64,000 nt of DNA from Neobacillus terrae (GCF_011393025.1 NZ_JAAOEO010000006.1:124001-188000), one strand, 5' to 3'; positions 35,346 to 45,569 are shown, counted from the stretch's first letter. Notes: generated from the letters alone by a model not told the origin. Translations and numbers: made by a program.

Positions 35346-36062
35346 ATGGACGGTGTTTCAATCATTACTTGCACGATAAGAAGAAGACAGCTAGAAAATA
35401 TCTTTAACAATTATAATCGGCAAATCTGTGAGAATAAAGAACTTATTATTATATTAAATAAGGCGAATATGAGCCTTAATAGATGGAAGAGAATAGCCCG
35501 AAAACACAATAATGTGTTTGTTTACAAGCTCCCGGATTTAACATTAGGAGCCTGCTTGAACTTTGGAATCGAAAAAGCAAAGCACCCCAATATTGCAAAA
35601 TTTGATGACGACGATTATTATTCACCTAAATATCTTACACAAGCCCTTGACGCTTTGGCTAATACTGAGGCTTCAGTAGTAGGAAAAATGTCTGTCAGCA
35701 CCTATTTCCAAGGAAGAGAATTGCTTGCAATCCGTAAACCCAATAACGAAAATTGTTATCTCCAAGGAGTTGGTATAAATGCACCACATTTAGGAGGGGG
35801 GACACTTGTATGGAAAAAATCTTTGTATCCTGACGTAGGATTCCCTAACAAAAACTTGGGAGAGGATGTATTTTTCCAAGTAAACTGCGAACAAAAAGGC
35901 TATAAAATTTATTCCACTGACAGTAATTATTATGTTTCGATACGACAAAGAGACAAAAGAAAACACACATGGAAATCCAGCGATAAAAGGGTATTAAAAG
36001 AATCTGAAGTTGTCGCGTACACTGACGATTTTATTCCTTATATAGGAGGAGTTGAAGAATGA
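35346..36062 (+). CDS. DDDD-type glycosyltransferase, intact copy
   Basis: A 238-residue GT-A-fold protein. The N-terminal strand is GVSIITCTIRRRQLENIF, the nucleotide-sugar/metal motif is KFDDDDYY (about 86-93), then a GGGTLVWKK segment and a C-terminal RKHTWKSSDKR motif. No signal or membrane segment. It resembles a short family-2-like glycosyltransferase. Coupled to the ATP-grasp gene before it. Two further copies, at 36060-36737 and 62606-63484, are broken, so this is the only working member seen. Confidence 0.8.
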   Translation: MDGVSIITCTIRRRQLENIFNNYNRQICENKELIIILNKANMSLNRWKRIARKHNNVFVYKLPDLTLGACLNFGIEKAKHPNIAKFDDDDYYSPKYLTQALDALANTEASVVGKMSVSTYFQGRELLAIRKPNNENCYLQGVGINAPHLGGGTLVWKKSLYPDVGFPNKNLGEDVFFQVNCEQKGYKIYSTDSNYYVSIRQRDKRKHTWKSSDKRVLKESEVVAYTDDFIPYIGGVEE

Positions 36063-36737
36063 ACGGTGTTTCAGTTATCACTTGTACGATCAGATCAAAT
36101 TGATAATATTTTTGAAAATTATGACAGGAAAGATTGTGAGAACAAAAAGCTAATCATTATCTTGAACAGAGCTGGTATGGGGATTCGTAAGTGGAGGAAG
36201 AAAGCCAAAAAATATAAAAACGTTACTATTTAAAGGCGGGCCAAAATGACCTTGGAGTCTTGCCTTAATTTTGGAATTAGGAAAGCCAAGCATACTGTTG
36301 TCGCTAAATTAGATGATGATGATTATTACGGTAGAGAGTATCTGACCCAAGCCCTTAATGCCCTAAATACCACAGAGGCTTCAGTGGTAGGCAACGATTC
36401 TTCTCTCACCTATCTGGAGGGAAAGAAGCTTCTCGCTGTAATTAGACCAGATAATCAAAACACATATATAACTCACGTGGGCGGCGGAACATTTGTATTT
36501 AGAAAATCCATTTTTCCACATGTGAGATTTCCAAAAAAGAGAGTGGCGAAGGGTATTTTATTTCAGAAAAGGTGCCGAAAGAAAGGTTATAAGATCTACT
36601 CAACTGATCATTATCATTACGTTAGCATTCGTCGCGCAGACAAAAAGTCACATACATGGCAAGCCGAGGATGAAGAGTTGCTAGAGGAATGTGAAATTAT
36701 TACCCATACGGATGATTACAGACCCTTTATTGATTGA
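36060..36737 (+). pseudogene. DDDD-type glycosyltransferase, broken tandem copy
   Basis: Direct duplicate of the preceding gene, beginning at an ATG that overlaps its stop (MNGVSVITCTIR). A frameshift at about codon 13 and a TAA at 36229-36231 in place of the Tyr codon of the paralogue (NVFVYKLP versus NVTI-stop) disrupt it. After the TAA the frame stays open and keeps KLDDDDYYG, GGGTFVFRKS and KSHTWQAEDEE. A shorter product from the ATG at 36246 is possible but would lack the first strands. Confidence 0.85.
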
Positions 36738-36772
36738 AGACTAATATAAATGGATTTTTAAAGAAGCATAGA

Positions 36773-36816
36773 GGCTGACTCAAAAGGTCGTTAAATAACG
36801 ACTAATTGTGTCAGCC
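36773..36816 (+). terminator. Terminator after the glycosyltransferase pair
   Basis: Nested hairpin: outer GGCTGAC / GTCAGCC, inner GGTCGTTA / TAACGACT. Confidence 0.7.
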
Positions 36817-36965
36817 ATTTAAATTTTTCCTATGTTTAGGGAGTAAATTGTAGTTAGAGATCTCTTAGAGGGATAAAATTTACTCTAATTTTCTTAAAGG
36901 TTATTTATTGTAGTGGTAACATCAAAACCAAAACCGAACTAATTTTTTATTTTTTTATAAGACGG

Positions 36966-38021
36966 TTTGTCAATCTAAGTGCCACACTTCCTCTTAAAAC
37001 GCTTCGTGTGCAGTTTTCCAATTTAAACATTTCCTTGGTCTTTGGTTAAAAAGGTGTAAAGCACGATTTAATTCCTTCTCCGACACCTTGGCTAGGTCTG
37101 TTCCTTTTGGGAGAAACTCACGCAAGAGGTCATTTGCCTTTTCATTACTGTCTCGCTGCCAGGAAGAGTAAGGGTCGGCAAAATACACGTGTATAGGGAG
37201 TTCATTTTCAATCTCCCCATAACACGCAAATTCTTTCCCACGGTCTACAGTGGCCGTTTTAAATGCTTTTTCTGGGAATAACGAAGATATCCGTTTAATC
37301 GATTCTTCCATAGAAGCTGCGGTTCGATCTGGCATCAATACGGCAATATAGTAACGGGTTTTGAGTTCGATAAATGTGGCAACACAGCCCTTACTTTTCC
37401 CCCTGCCAGAGACAAATGAATCCGACTCCCAGTGACCGAAGGTTTCGCGTTTCTTTATTTCTTTTAGACGTTTTTGGATGGATGTTCCAATATTAAAACG
37501 GCCTCTGGTTTCTCTAGGCTTTTTGCGCTTTCCCTTTTGCCTTAAAACGAGTAAATCCGGGATGGAAAGAAGACCTTTGTAAAGCCAATTATACATAGTC
37601 TTAAACGAAATAGAACCTTTTAATAAGCCACAAGAAATCTGTTCTGGTGACCAGGTTAAATACAGCTTTTCCTTTATTTGATTGGCTAAATCCGGAGTCC
37701 ACTTGCCCACTGGTTTACAGGCCTGTCTTCGCTTTTTATATTGGGTGTGGGCTATCTGGCTTTGGTAATCTTGGTCCAACTCCACACTACGATTTAATTC
37801 ACGTGCAATAGTGGAATGGTGTCTGCCAAGTTTCTTCGCAATGGCTCTGGTAGAGAAACCAGCGCTATAAAGCGCTTCTAGTTTCCCTCGTTCAAATGTG
37901 GTAAGATATGTGTAACTCATACTCGTCCTCCATGTAAAAAAGTTGTGTGGTAACTTCTATTTTACACGAAGCGAGTGTGGGTTTTTTTGTATTTTCTAGA
38001 TGTCGCACTTAATAATACAAT
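36966..38021 (-). mobile_element. IS30-family insertion sequence
   Basis: About 1.06 kb bounded by imperfect inverted ends, TTGTCAATCTAAGTGCCAC on the left and, reading inward from the right, TTGTATTATTAAGTGCGAC. It encloses one intact transposase gene. Inserted just downstream of the decayed glycosyltransferase. A short target duplication could not be confirmed. Confidence 0.8.
36994..37920 (-). CDS. IS30-family transposase
   Basis: A 308-residue transposase. N-terminal helix-turn-helix RAIAKKLGRHHSTIARELNR (about 25-44), a second HTH around WSPEQISCGLLKG, and a DDE catalytic domain with WESDSF (first Asp), TVDRGKEF (second Asp) and SWQRDSNEKANDLLR (Glu). Complete and apparently functional. 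The ribosome site GGAGGACGAGT precedes the ATG. Confidence 0.95.
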   Translation of the reverse strand: MSYTYLTTFERGKLEALYSAGFSTRAIAKKLGRHHSTIARELNRSVELDQDYQSQIAHTQYKKRRQACKPVGKWTPDLANQIKEKLYLTWSPEQISCGLLKGSISFKTMYNWLYKGLLSIPDLLVLRQKGKRKKPRETRGRFNIGTSIQKRLKEIKKRETFGHWESDSFVSGRGKSKGCVATFIELKTRYYIAVLMPDRTAASMEESIKRISSLFPEKAFKTATVDRGKEFACYGEIENELPIHVYFADPYSSWQRDSNEKANDLLREFLPKGTDLAKVSEKELNRALHLFNQRPRKCLNWKTAHEAF

Positions 38022-38037
38022 TTGTCATAAATAAAAA

Positions 38038-38076
38038 AGAAGCTCCCCAAAAAAGTATTATTTTGGGGCAGCCTCT
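38038..38076. terminator. Intrinsic terminator right of the IS
   Basis: Stem AGAAGCTCCCCAAAA / TTTTGGGGCAGCCTCT. It may belong to the region that existed before the insertion. Confidence 0.7.
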
Positions 38077-38345
38077 TTGTATGTCGAAAATAAAAAAATT
38101 AGATTTGCTGGCAGTCTTTTTTATATTACTTTTTAAAAAATAATTCTTCTTTACTTTGTTAAAACAAAGTTTTAGTTTGTACATTATCTTTTTGAATTTT
38201 CCTAAGAATATTTTTCCTTTATTTAACTAATTAGTACATTAATTAATCAGAAATATTCACGATTTTTTATGGATTTTAATAAAGTAAAGTGAGTGGGTCT
38301 TTTTACGACTGCCCATAGTCTACAATTGACAAGAAGGTGATATAA

Positions 38346-38813
38346 ATGAATTCTATCTTATTTGTTTGCCATGGAAATATATGCCGCTCACCTATGGCAG
38401 AGGCACTCTTCCGTGACCTCTTACTTAGAAATAACTTGAGTACTAAGGTTAAGGTCGATTCAGCCGGAATAGGTAATTGGCATTTTGGAAAACCTCCACA
38501 CCAAGGAACGTGTGAGGTTTTATCAAAACGGAAAATCCCTTATGAAAATATTACTGCAAGACAAATAACAAAAGAAGATTTTAATAAATTTGACCTTATT
38601 ATCGTTATGGATGAAAGAAACCAAAAGTCGATCAAGGAACTAGCCGGGAACAAAGCCATAAACGTCCATTACTTGTCAGAATTTATTACAGAGAGTGATT
38701 GTATCGATATTCCTGACCCTTACCACACCGGGGAATTTGAAAAAGCTTATCAATTAATCCATGCAGGATGTCAGGGTTTATTGAAAAAAATTCTATCGAA
38801 GGAAATTTTGTAA
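38346..38813 (+). CDS. Low-molecular-weight protein-tyrosine phosphatase
   Basis: A 155-residue phosphatase with the P-loop CHGNICRSP (Cys8 nucleophile, Arg14) at the N-terminus and the general-acid loop DIPDPYHTG (Asp124). Such enzymes often regulate bacterial tyrosine kinases of polysaccharide export; no kinase is seen in this window. AAGAAGGTGATATAA precedes the ATG. It stands alone between the IS30 and a convergent deacetylase gene. Confidence 0.92.
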   Translation: MNSILFVCHGNICRSPMAEALFRDLLLRNNLSTKVKVDSAGIGNWHFGKPPHQGTCEVLSKRKIPYENITARQITKEDFNKFDLIIVMDERNQKSIKELAGNKAINVHYLSEFITESDCIDIPDPYHTGEFEKAYQLIHAGCQGLLKKILSKEIL

Positions 38814-38860
38814 AATTCATATATTATTATAGTTCATCCTATCCCTTGTCCATTTTATCT

Positions 38861-39559
38861 CTACCCGTGTATTCTTATAACCTGAAATGCTTCAGCATAA
38901 TCGGTGTAAATTGATTGTCCTCTGTATGTTGCCTTTGTCGAAAGAAATTGGGGAGTAGTGGGATGATTTTTTCCGCCAACCTGTGTCCTATAAGCTGCTA
39001 AAGCTTTTGCTTTTTTTTCGACCTGCTCTGGCTTAAGCGGGACAAATAAATTGGGTGAAAAAGAAAGCTCACCATCGGTTTCATATACGAGTACCGATCC
39101 GTTCCAATAATATGGTCTTATTGCCGTTAAAGCAGCCTCGTGCAAAGCTGTATGATCCTGATGTTTCGTTAACGATGGAATATAGATCACTGTTGGTTTA
39201 AATGAATCAATTTCCCTTTCAATTTTTGATACCAACTCTATTCTTGGTATCACATCCAGTTTACTATGGTATTTGATTTTTTCATTATCGGTATACATGA
39301 TACTATGATCAGTCACACCTAATATTTCATAAGCCTTTTCTAACTCTTTTAAACGGACCATTCCACTGTATTCTTCATATAGATTCTTTTCTTTGTAAAA
39401 CTTCTGATAAGTACCGTATACAAATGTAGCTATAACAACTCGAACAGCACTTTGGTTTTCCAGGTATTTCTGGATAACCCCCCCGCATCCGATAACCTCA
39501 TCATCTGCATGAGGAGCCAATATTAAAACCCTTTGATTTTCATATTGTATAGCTTGCAC
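38861..39559 (-). CDS. PIG-L (LmbE) family N-acetyl-sugar deacetylase
   Basis: About 232 residues. The zinc motif is APHADDEVIGCGG (the AHPDDE type) near the N-terminus, with the third ligand in TKHQDHTALHEAA. Members deacetylate N-acetylglucosaminyl compounds such as in bacillithiol or glycan pathways. Here the surroundings suggest glycan modification. The GTG at 39559 is preferred because AAGGAG lies 10 bases before it; a longer reading from a TTG at 39583 would begin inside that site. Confidence 0.85.
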   Translation of the reverse strand: MQAIQYENQRVLILAPHADDEVIGCGGVIQKYLENQSAVRVVIATFVYGTYQKFYKEKNLYEEYSGMVRLKELEKAYEILGVTDHSIMYTDNEKIKYHSKLDVIPRIELVSKIEREIDSFKPTVIYIPSLTKHQDHTALHEAALTAIRPYYWNGSVLVYETDGELSFSPNLFVPLKPEQVEKKAKALAAYRTQVGGKNHPTTPQFLSTKATYRGQSIYTDYAEAFQVIRIHG

Positions 39560-40164
39560 TATTTTCACACTCCTTCTTTTCAATAAAGACCAGTAATAAA
39601 CTTCAAAAATTCCTCTTGTCTTGTTGACTAAGGGGTCTTTCTATTTGGTTACCTTTTGTTGTCGAAACTTTGAATAGAAGAAAATATTGTACAAATCAAT
39701 TCTTTAACGGTATAAATATTTGAATTTTAAGGAACCAATTTTACTAAGGGAATAAACAGAAAGTACTTCAAATAGTCAATCACCCCAATTATCCACATTT
39801 GAGCTAATTGAGTTATTTAACGTCAGACGCCATTCACATTAATTATTGTATTTGCATAAGAAAGAAAGGACAGGGCTATCTACACGCTGTATATAAAAAA
39901 ATATAAAAAAATATATAAAACTATCATAAAATTTTTACCATTAGCTTCTACTGCCATAATAACGATTTTGATTACCCTACATTAGGCCGAAACAATATAA
40001 ATTACTGCTAATGTATCTTCTTCTGTGTTTGATAATATTCCAACTAACAAAGTTGCAACATTAAACACAACTGTCATTAAGCCTAGCAAGCAGAATAAGT
40101 TTTGGCTAAAATCACCACTCAAAAAATCATAAGTGATTCCCAAAAAACTTGACCATGCTAAAAC

Positions 40165-40202
40165 ACCCCCTTGGTTGGCTTTCCCAGACCAACCAAGGGG
40201 GT
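40165..40202 (-). terminator. Hairpin downstream of the YheC-like gene
   Basis: Perfect 14-bp stem ACCCCCTTGGTTGG / CCAACCAAGGGGGT with a 10-base loop, about 50 bases past the stop at 40251; the T tail is weak. The region 39560-40164 otherwise holds no gene with start signals. Confidence 0.6.
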
Positions 40203-40250
40203 TCACATAACTTTTAAAAATCTACTATTGCTTTTCTGATTTTTCCATTC

Positions 40251-41330
40251 TTAATATAATGTATCCAGTAAATACTTTGCATAAGCTAATGGTGTTGTAT
40301 GAGTAGCTTTCCATGTTGATTCCATTTTGGCATTTCGAAACGTTATCCTTAAATCCCGTGCATTACACTCAATAAACATCGGGAAACCCTCTTCAGTAAT
40401 ACCTATATCCATTCCAAGATCAGCTAAACCGCTTAATTCACTTGATAATTGTTCGGCAGCCTGTAACGAAAATTTTTCAATTGCCTTATAGACTTGGTCT
40501 TTATTAAGATTCTTTCCCTCTAATAGCACATCTAACGGATAGACTTTTCCTCCCCTCGCAACATTCGTTACATAATTTCCTCCATTAGCGACTTTCCCAA
40601 CAATACCTGTCACTTGCCAATGTCCCGTCTGATTTTTTTGAACGGATACCCGAAGGTCGAATGGATTCCCTTGATAAGATGCCAGTGGAATTCTTTGTTG
40701 AACTAGAAAAGTACGTTTCCTAAGAATATCCAATAAATTTTGTGGTAATTGGTTCCCAAAAGTAAGACTTTCGTATTTTTTTGTTGCTCGATTTCGAAAG
40801 GCCCATTTGTATTCATCATCCTCTTTACTAATAAGCATGACACCAAGCCCTAAACTGCTATTATTTGGCTTAATAATAAGTGAATCATAGTTTTCCAGCA
40901 TTTGAAGAATATTATTTTCATCTGCAATTAGCGTCATCGGTAAATGTTTGTGCAGTTCATTGTTCTTTAGAAGTATTTCGTGAACTAGTATTTTACGATA
41001 ACGATTCTTTATATTAAAAACTATGATACCATTATTCATTAACTGCTGGACCTTTTTATAATCACTATTGGAATTAAATAATGCACGGTTATGAATCACT
41101 CTTGGTATAGGAACACTTTGTTTCATGTATTTGTTATTTTCACCTTTAACATATGCCTGTACTTGATTTCCCCTTGGTTCAATATCCTGGATCCGAAAAA
41201 AACAGGGTATAAAATCATACATAATCCCCGCTTCTTCATAAAAGGAAAGGTGTTCAAATCCCGTTCTTCCACGTGGAATGCCATTATATATTATATTGTC
41301 TAATAGTATACCTACATACGGTCTACTCAT
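40251..41330 (-). CDS. YheC/YheD-family spore-coat-associated ATP-grasp protein
   Basis: A full-length, 359-residue member. The N-terminal domain is MSRPYVGILLDNIIYNGIPR with IPRVIHNRALF, the central ATP-binding strand LIIKPNNSSLGLGVMLISK (about 150-168), then LVQQRIPLASYQGNPFDLRV and the metal-binding end DLGMDIGITEEGFPMFIECN (about 306-325). B. subtilis YheC and YheD are mother-cell proteins that associate with the spore coat; their reaction is unknown. It stands alone on the minus strand. Confidence 0.92.
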   Translation of the reverse strand: MSRPYVGILLDNIIYNGIPRGRTGFEHLSFYEEAGIMYDFIPCFFRIQDIEPRGNQVQAYVKGENNKYMKQSVPIPRVIHNRALFNSNSDYKKVQQLMNNGIIVFNIKNRYRKILVHEILLKNNELHKHLPMTLIADENNILQMLENYDSLIIKPNNSSLGLGVMLISKEDDEYKWAFRNRATKKYESLTFGNQLPQNLLDILRKRTFLVQQRIPLASYQGNPFDLRVSVQKNQTGHWQVTGIVGKVANGGNYVTNVARGGKVYPLDVLLEGKNLNKDQVYKAIEKFSLQAAEQLSSELSGLADLGMDIGITEEGFPMFIECNARDLRITFRNAKMESTWKATHTTPLAYAKYLLDTLY

Positions 41331-42226
41331 TTATCCAAATGCCTCCTATAAATTTATTTCTCTACCACAAATGAACCAAAGATAGATTGAATCTATGATT
41401 CAGCATTAGCTTCATATCAAATGCCCGTATGCAAAATTCATAAGTAAATTGATTTTGACTAAAAACAGCTAAACTTCTAAGAATATTCACTAATGCTACT
41501 TATTCGGTTTTGACATCACCTTATAAAGATTTAAACCGAGTTCTTAATATGAATATGAAAAAATGACCACTATGTATAGGCATATCATTAGCTTCCAAAC
41601 CCTATAATTCATTGGAACAGAGCAACACTCACTGATTTTGTCTGTATCCCATTACTTATGGACAATTTGTCATTGATTTTTTATGAAAAGATGCATAAAT
41701 CTGTCTCAGACTTGGGTAAACAACCAAGCAATTTCCCACTATACTGAATAGTTTATAAATAAGAAAAGGATTTGATTGTTCTTTATTAAAATGGTTGGTT
41801 TTGAATAAAAATTTAATGATGCACTTGGAAATTCCATAGTTATATATAAAATAAGTTCATGTAGCATGGAGAAAATCTTTAAAAATACTGAGGAAAAAAG
41901 ATAAATATTATTCTCAATAATGATTTCTTTATATAGTTGGATGGACGAAAAGAGCGGGAAAAAAATAATGTACTAATATACTACCTTTCAAGAGACAGCG
42001 TTTGGAAGGTGTTTGAATTAACTAATGATATTTTGGTTCTTTTTTATCTAATGGAACTCAAAAGCATTAAATAATACATTTTCCGATATCAAGTATTATT
42101 GTATTTCAAGTTAATTTTGCAATACATTGTCAAGGCTCGCTGTTCGATCATGATTTCATCAACCTTTCTATCTTTTCTTTTAAACTAGCTGGAGCTGCTT
42201 TAACGGTATTTAGGAGGTCGGCAAAT
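41331..42226. other. Long AT-rich gap
   Basis: About 0.9 kb with no open frame that has a ribosome site, no hairpin terminator and no recognisable mobile-element end. Probably degraded sequence. Confidence 0.5.
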
Positions 42227-42378
42227 ATGCCGGTAAGAGATAAATTGACCAATTTTGTGTGGAAAACGCCAAATTTTTATTAGAGCATGATGAAGTCCTA
42301 ATCACATTCTTTATAAATGAATACCCTAAAAATACAGAAAACCATATTTTTTATTCGTCATTAAAAGCTGATTACTGA
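42227..42378 (+). pseudogene. Possible small frameshifted gene
   Basis: AGGAGG lies well placed before ATG (MPVRDKLTNF). That frame soon stops, while a +1 shift continues as CVENAKFLLEHDEVLITFF and ends KADY before a stop, for about 50 codons in all. The combination of ribosome site and protein-like continuation suggests a small gene with one lesion. Family not recognised. Confidence 0.35.
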
Positions 42379-42433
42379 AATCTAATAATCATGATTAAAT
42401 ATAGGAAGTTTCATCCAAGAAAGGAGTGCCAAG

Positions 42434-43315
42434 TTGAAAGGAATTATAGTTGCTGGGGGTAGTGGATCTCGACTTAGTCCTTTAACAAAAGTTATTTCAA
42501 AAGCTCTTTTACCTGTCTATGATAAACCGATGATATACTACCCCCTCTCAATTCTAATGGAGGCAGGTATACGTGAAATACTAGTTATAACAACTCCCGA
42601 GGATAAATTAAGATTTATGAAGTTATTAGGAGATGGATCCCACTTAGGAATCTCGATAAAATATGAAGCCGAGCCATCACCAAAAGGGATTGCACAGGCT
42701 TTTATTATCGGTGAGCAATTTATTGGCGATGATAATGTGGCTTTAATATTAGGTGATAATATTCTTTTTGGAAATGCTCTTTCTGCCCGCCTTCAAAAAT
42801 CAATCACAAAGAAAACAGGTGCTACCGTTTTCGGATATTATGTAAAAGACCCTGAAAGGTATGGAGTCGTAGAATTTGATCTAAGCGGCAAAGCTATTTC
42901 CTTAGAAGAAAAACCTAAAAATCCGAAATCAAACTACGCGGTAATAGGATTGTATTTTTATGATAACCGGGTAGTAGAATTAGCAAAAAGTCTATTACCT
43001 TCTGAACGAGGGGAATTGGAAATTACGGACATTAATAAGGCCTATTTATTTATGGACGAGCTAGATGTTGAAGTGTTGGAAACAGGATTTACCTGTATTG
43101 ATACTGGTACACATAGTTCATTGTATGAAGCTTCACAATGTATAAAGATATTTGAAGAACATCAAAACATTAAAATAGGATGCATAGAGGAAGTAGCCTA
43201 TAAAAAAGGATATATAACGAGAGAGCAGTTAATTTTTTTAGCCAATTCCCTGCTTAAAACTGATTATGGAAGTCACTTAATGAAAATTGCAACAAAAAAT
43301 AGAAATGTATTTTAA
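42434..43315 (+). CDS. rmlA: Glucose-1-phosphate thymidylyltransferase
   Basis: A 293-residue nucleotidyltransferase that makes dTDP-glucose from dTTP and glucose-1-phosphate. The activated-nucleotide loop is [14 protein letters not shown] (about 5-18), followed by [27 protein letters not shown] (metal Asp) and [17 protein letters not shown] sugar-binding residues. TTG start after AAAGGAGTGCCAAG. rmlB and rmlD are not in this window, so the later dTDP-rhamnose steps must lie elsewhere, or the product is used differently. Confidence 0.93.
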   Translation: MKGIIVAGGSGSRLSPLTKVISKALLPVYDKPMIYYPLSILMEAGIREILVITTPEDKLRFMKLLGDGSHLGISIKYEAEPSPKGIAQAFIIGEQFIGDDNVALILGDNILFGNALSARLQKSITKKTGATVFGYYVKDPERYGVVEFDLSGKAISLEEKPKNPKSNYAVIGLYFYDNRVVELAKSLLPSERGELEITDINKAYLFMDELDVEVLETGFTCIDTGTHSSLYEASQCIKIFEEHQNIKIGCIEEVAYKKGYITREQLIFLANSLLKTDYGSHLMKIATKNRNVF

Positions 43316-43684
43316 ATTAAAGAAATAAACTCTTTCTGCCTTCTCCTATTTTTTAACCATTTCAAGTCCTTCACTCTATTATTGGATAATCCAGACCCCA
43401 AAAAATTGAAATTACAACAAGTTGACAAGGTCAGATGCTTAAATATCTTGAATATGATCATTTACAATTGTGAAAAGCGCGATTATGGTTAATAAATTGC
43501 ATTTTCTATTTATTAATATTGTTAGAGAATCGGTTGGGAGTCGAATCACTCCCTGCTTAACGTACTCCAATAACGTATCTATGTACCCATTACTCAATTT
43601 CTTATTCATGTTTCTGATTGTATCCTGCCTTTCTTAAAAATACGGGAGGAATTAAAATATTCAACTAAAAAAGGGTGAAAAAAA
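43316..43684. other. Intergenic gap
   Basis: Nothing seen beyond a GGGAGG-like site near 43645 that precedes no useful start. Confidence 0.5.
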
Positions 43685-44599
43685 TTGAAAGTTCTTGTTA
43701 CAGGAGGATTAGGTTTCATCGGGTCACATCTTGTTGACCAATATATTCATAACGGATATGACGTTGTTGTTCTAGATAATCTATCAACTGGGGCTTTGTC
43801 TAACCTAAATCCAGATGCCCGTCTTATCAGCATGTCTCTTTTAGATGTTACTCTCGAAGAATGTTTGCGTAAAGAAAAACCAGACATAATAAACCACCAC
43901 GCTGCACAAGTTAATGTTAGAAATTCAGTCAGCAATCCTATTTACGATGTAGAAACGAATTTGCTTGGGACTGTTCGCTTGCTTCAAGCAGCAGGCAAAG
44001 TCGGAATAAAAAAATTCATATTCGCTTCTTCAGGAGGCACTGTTTATGGTCAAACTCCTAAAATAGCTTTGCCAGAAACTTTTATTACTAAACCTGTTTC
44101 ACCATATGGAATTAACAAACTTGCATCTGAATTTTATATTGACTTTTACGCTAAACAATACGGTTTTCAATCAATCATTTTGCGTTATTCAAACGTATAT
44201 GGATCAAGGCAAAATCCAGCTTCAGAATCCGGGGTAGTTTCTATTTTCGAAAACCGTATAAGAAACGGTTTGCCTCCCATTGTGTATGGGGATGGAAAAC
44301 AAATTCGTGATTATATTCATGTGAGTGATGTTGTGGCGGCAAATATACTGGTTAGCCAATTGGAATCTCTCCCACACGAAATTTTAAATGTTGGAACTGG
44401 CAAAGGAACATCATTAAATGAGCTTCTCGCCTTGTTTTATCGACTATATCGTGGTTCAAAACCCCCAGTTTATACAAATGCTAAAGCAGGGGAACTCAGT
44501 TTCAACGTATTATCAATTAACAAATTAACTTCCTTGGGATGGTCTCCCAAAATTAGCCTAGAAGAAGGCATTATACAACTCTCCCAGGAACATGATTAA
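43685..44599 (+). CDS. NAD-dependent sugar epimerase (GalE-like)
   Basis: A 304-residue extended SDR enzyme. NAD-binding GGLGFIGSHLVDQY (about 7-20), catalytic Ser in FASSGGTVYG and Tyr/Lys in SPYGINKLASE (Y-x-x-x-K), then LRYSNVYGSRQNP. Pattern matches UDP-glucose/UDP-GlcNAc 4-epimerases. TTG start after AAAAGGGTG. It is followed by a very strong terminator, so it forms a single-gene unit. Confidence 0.9.
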   Translation: MKVLVTGGLGFIGSHLVDQYIHNGYDVVVLDNLSTGALSNLNPDARLISMSLLDVTLEECLRKEKPDIINHHAAQVNVRNSVSNPIYDVETNLLGTVRLLQAAGKVGIKKFIFASSGGTVYGQTPKIALPETFITKPVSPYGINKLASEFYIDFYAKQYGFQSIILRYSNVYGSRQNPASESGVVSIFENRIRNGLPPIVYGDGKQIRDYIHVSDVVAANILVSQLESLPHEILNVGTGKGTSLNELLALFYRLYRGSKPPVYTNAKAGELSFNVLSINKLTSLGWSPKISLEEGIIQLSQEHD

Positions 44600-44612
44600 A
44601 GAATCTGAGTAC

Positions 44613-44652
44613 GCCAAAAGGCATCCAATTAATACATTGGATGCCTTTTGGC
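44613..44652 (+). terminator. Terminator of the epimerase gene
   Basis: Perfect 17-bp stem beginning GCCAAAAGGCATCCAAT with a 6-base loop. Confidence 0.85.
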
Positions 44653-44756
44653 TATTCAGGGTTTAAAATATCATACAGGACATATTTATAACCGTTGCTG
44701 GACTTTTAATACTAAGGGAAAACTATCTGTCTAAACCTAGATTACCATTATTATAT

Positions 44757-45569
44757 TTAAATATCTTCACTCCAAATAGTTATACTTTCATATTTAAAAA
44801 ATTCGTCTTGTAATATGTGTCCTTTATTCCAAGGTTTACTTTTACCGGTAAAGTGAATGATTGCTGGCTTAAAATCGTTCATCTTTTTTTTACTACTTTT
44901 TTTCTTTTTAATTCTCATAATCCTTTTATATAATTCTGTTGTGAAATTCCATTTCATATCCAACGGTAGCCACTTACTATACAAAACAGCATTTAACGCA
45001 TCCTGATCTAGAAAAATAATAATACTTTCGTTATTTTTTAAATAATCTACTACGGCTTTAGTTGTATGATTTTCACGCCATTTATCAAGATTTATTAACA
45101 TGACACCAGAGTTAAAATACATTCCTTTTTTGGTGGGCAGAGACAGAGCTCTATGCCTTCTTTTATTAAATTCATTAACCGCTGCTACGAAATAGTCCTC
45201 TATATTAATTTTCCATAGTTCAGTAATATCTTCATTAAGAATAATATCACTATCCAAATATATGGCTTTACGAACCTCAGCATTAAGAAGGTCAGGAATG
45301 AGTAATCTATAATATGCTTCTTTTGTTAAGTGCTTTGTGAGTTTAAAGTCCTCAAAAAGTGTGGGAGAAGTATCAAAAAACTTTAATTCTAATCCGAATC
45401 TTTTTATGGACTCATTTAACTTAAACTTATTAATATCAGACAATCTACCAATGATATTAATGGACATGGGATTGTTTGATTTCTTATTTTCTAACACGGA
45501 AGTAAGCATGACAGCTGTGGGTTTTGCATAATTATCATTGCTCGTAGTAACTATTTGTATAGTTTCCAA
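44757..45569 (-). CDS. Family 8 glycosyltransferase
   Basis: A 270-residue retaining GT-A enzyme. The metal-binding DxD is in AIYLDSDIILNEDITELW (about 102-119), acceptor-side segments are GMYFNSGVMLINLDKW and DQDALNAVL, and the closing HFTGKSKPWNKG is diagnostic of GT8. TTG start (45569) after AAAAAGGTGAAG. A lysine-rich stretch (IKKKKSSKKK, about 225-234) is unusual for the family and may mark a membrane-association site. Confidence 0.9.
   Translation of the reverse strand: METIQIVTTSNDNYAKPTAVMLTSVLENKKSNNPMSINIIGRLSDINKFKLNESIKRFGLELKFFDTSPTLFEDFKLTKHLTKEAYYRLLIPDLLNAEVRKAIYLDSDIILNEDITELWKINIEDYFVAAVNEFNKRRHRALSLPTKKGMYFNSGVMLINLDKWRENHTTKAVVDYLKNNESIIIFLDQDALNAVLYSKWLPLDMKWNFTTELYKRIMRIKKKKSSKKKMNDFKPAIIHFTGKSKPWNKGHILQDEFFKYESITIWSEDI

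Noticed and set aside
38315..38323. CATAGTCTA as a SigK -10 element before the phosphatase gene
   Set aside because: The -10 motif fits but the -35 position has GG rather than AC, and such a short motif is expected many times by chance in 64 kb.
39982..40206. Minus-strand open frame with hydrophobic stretches
   Set aside because: Its only start codon lies inside the arm of a 14-bp hairpin and lacks a ribosome site.
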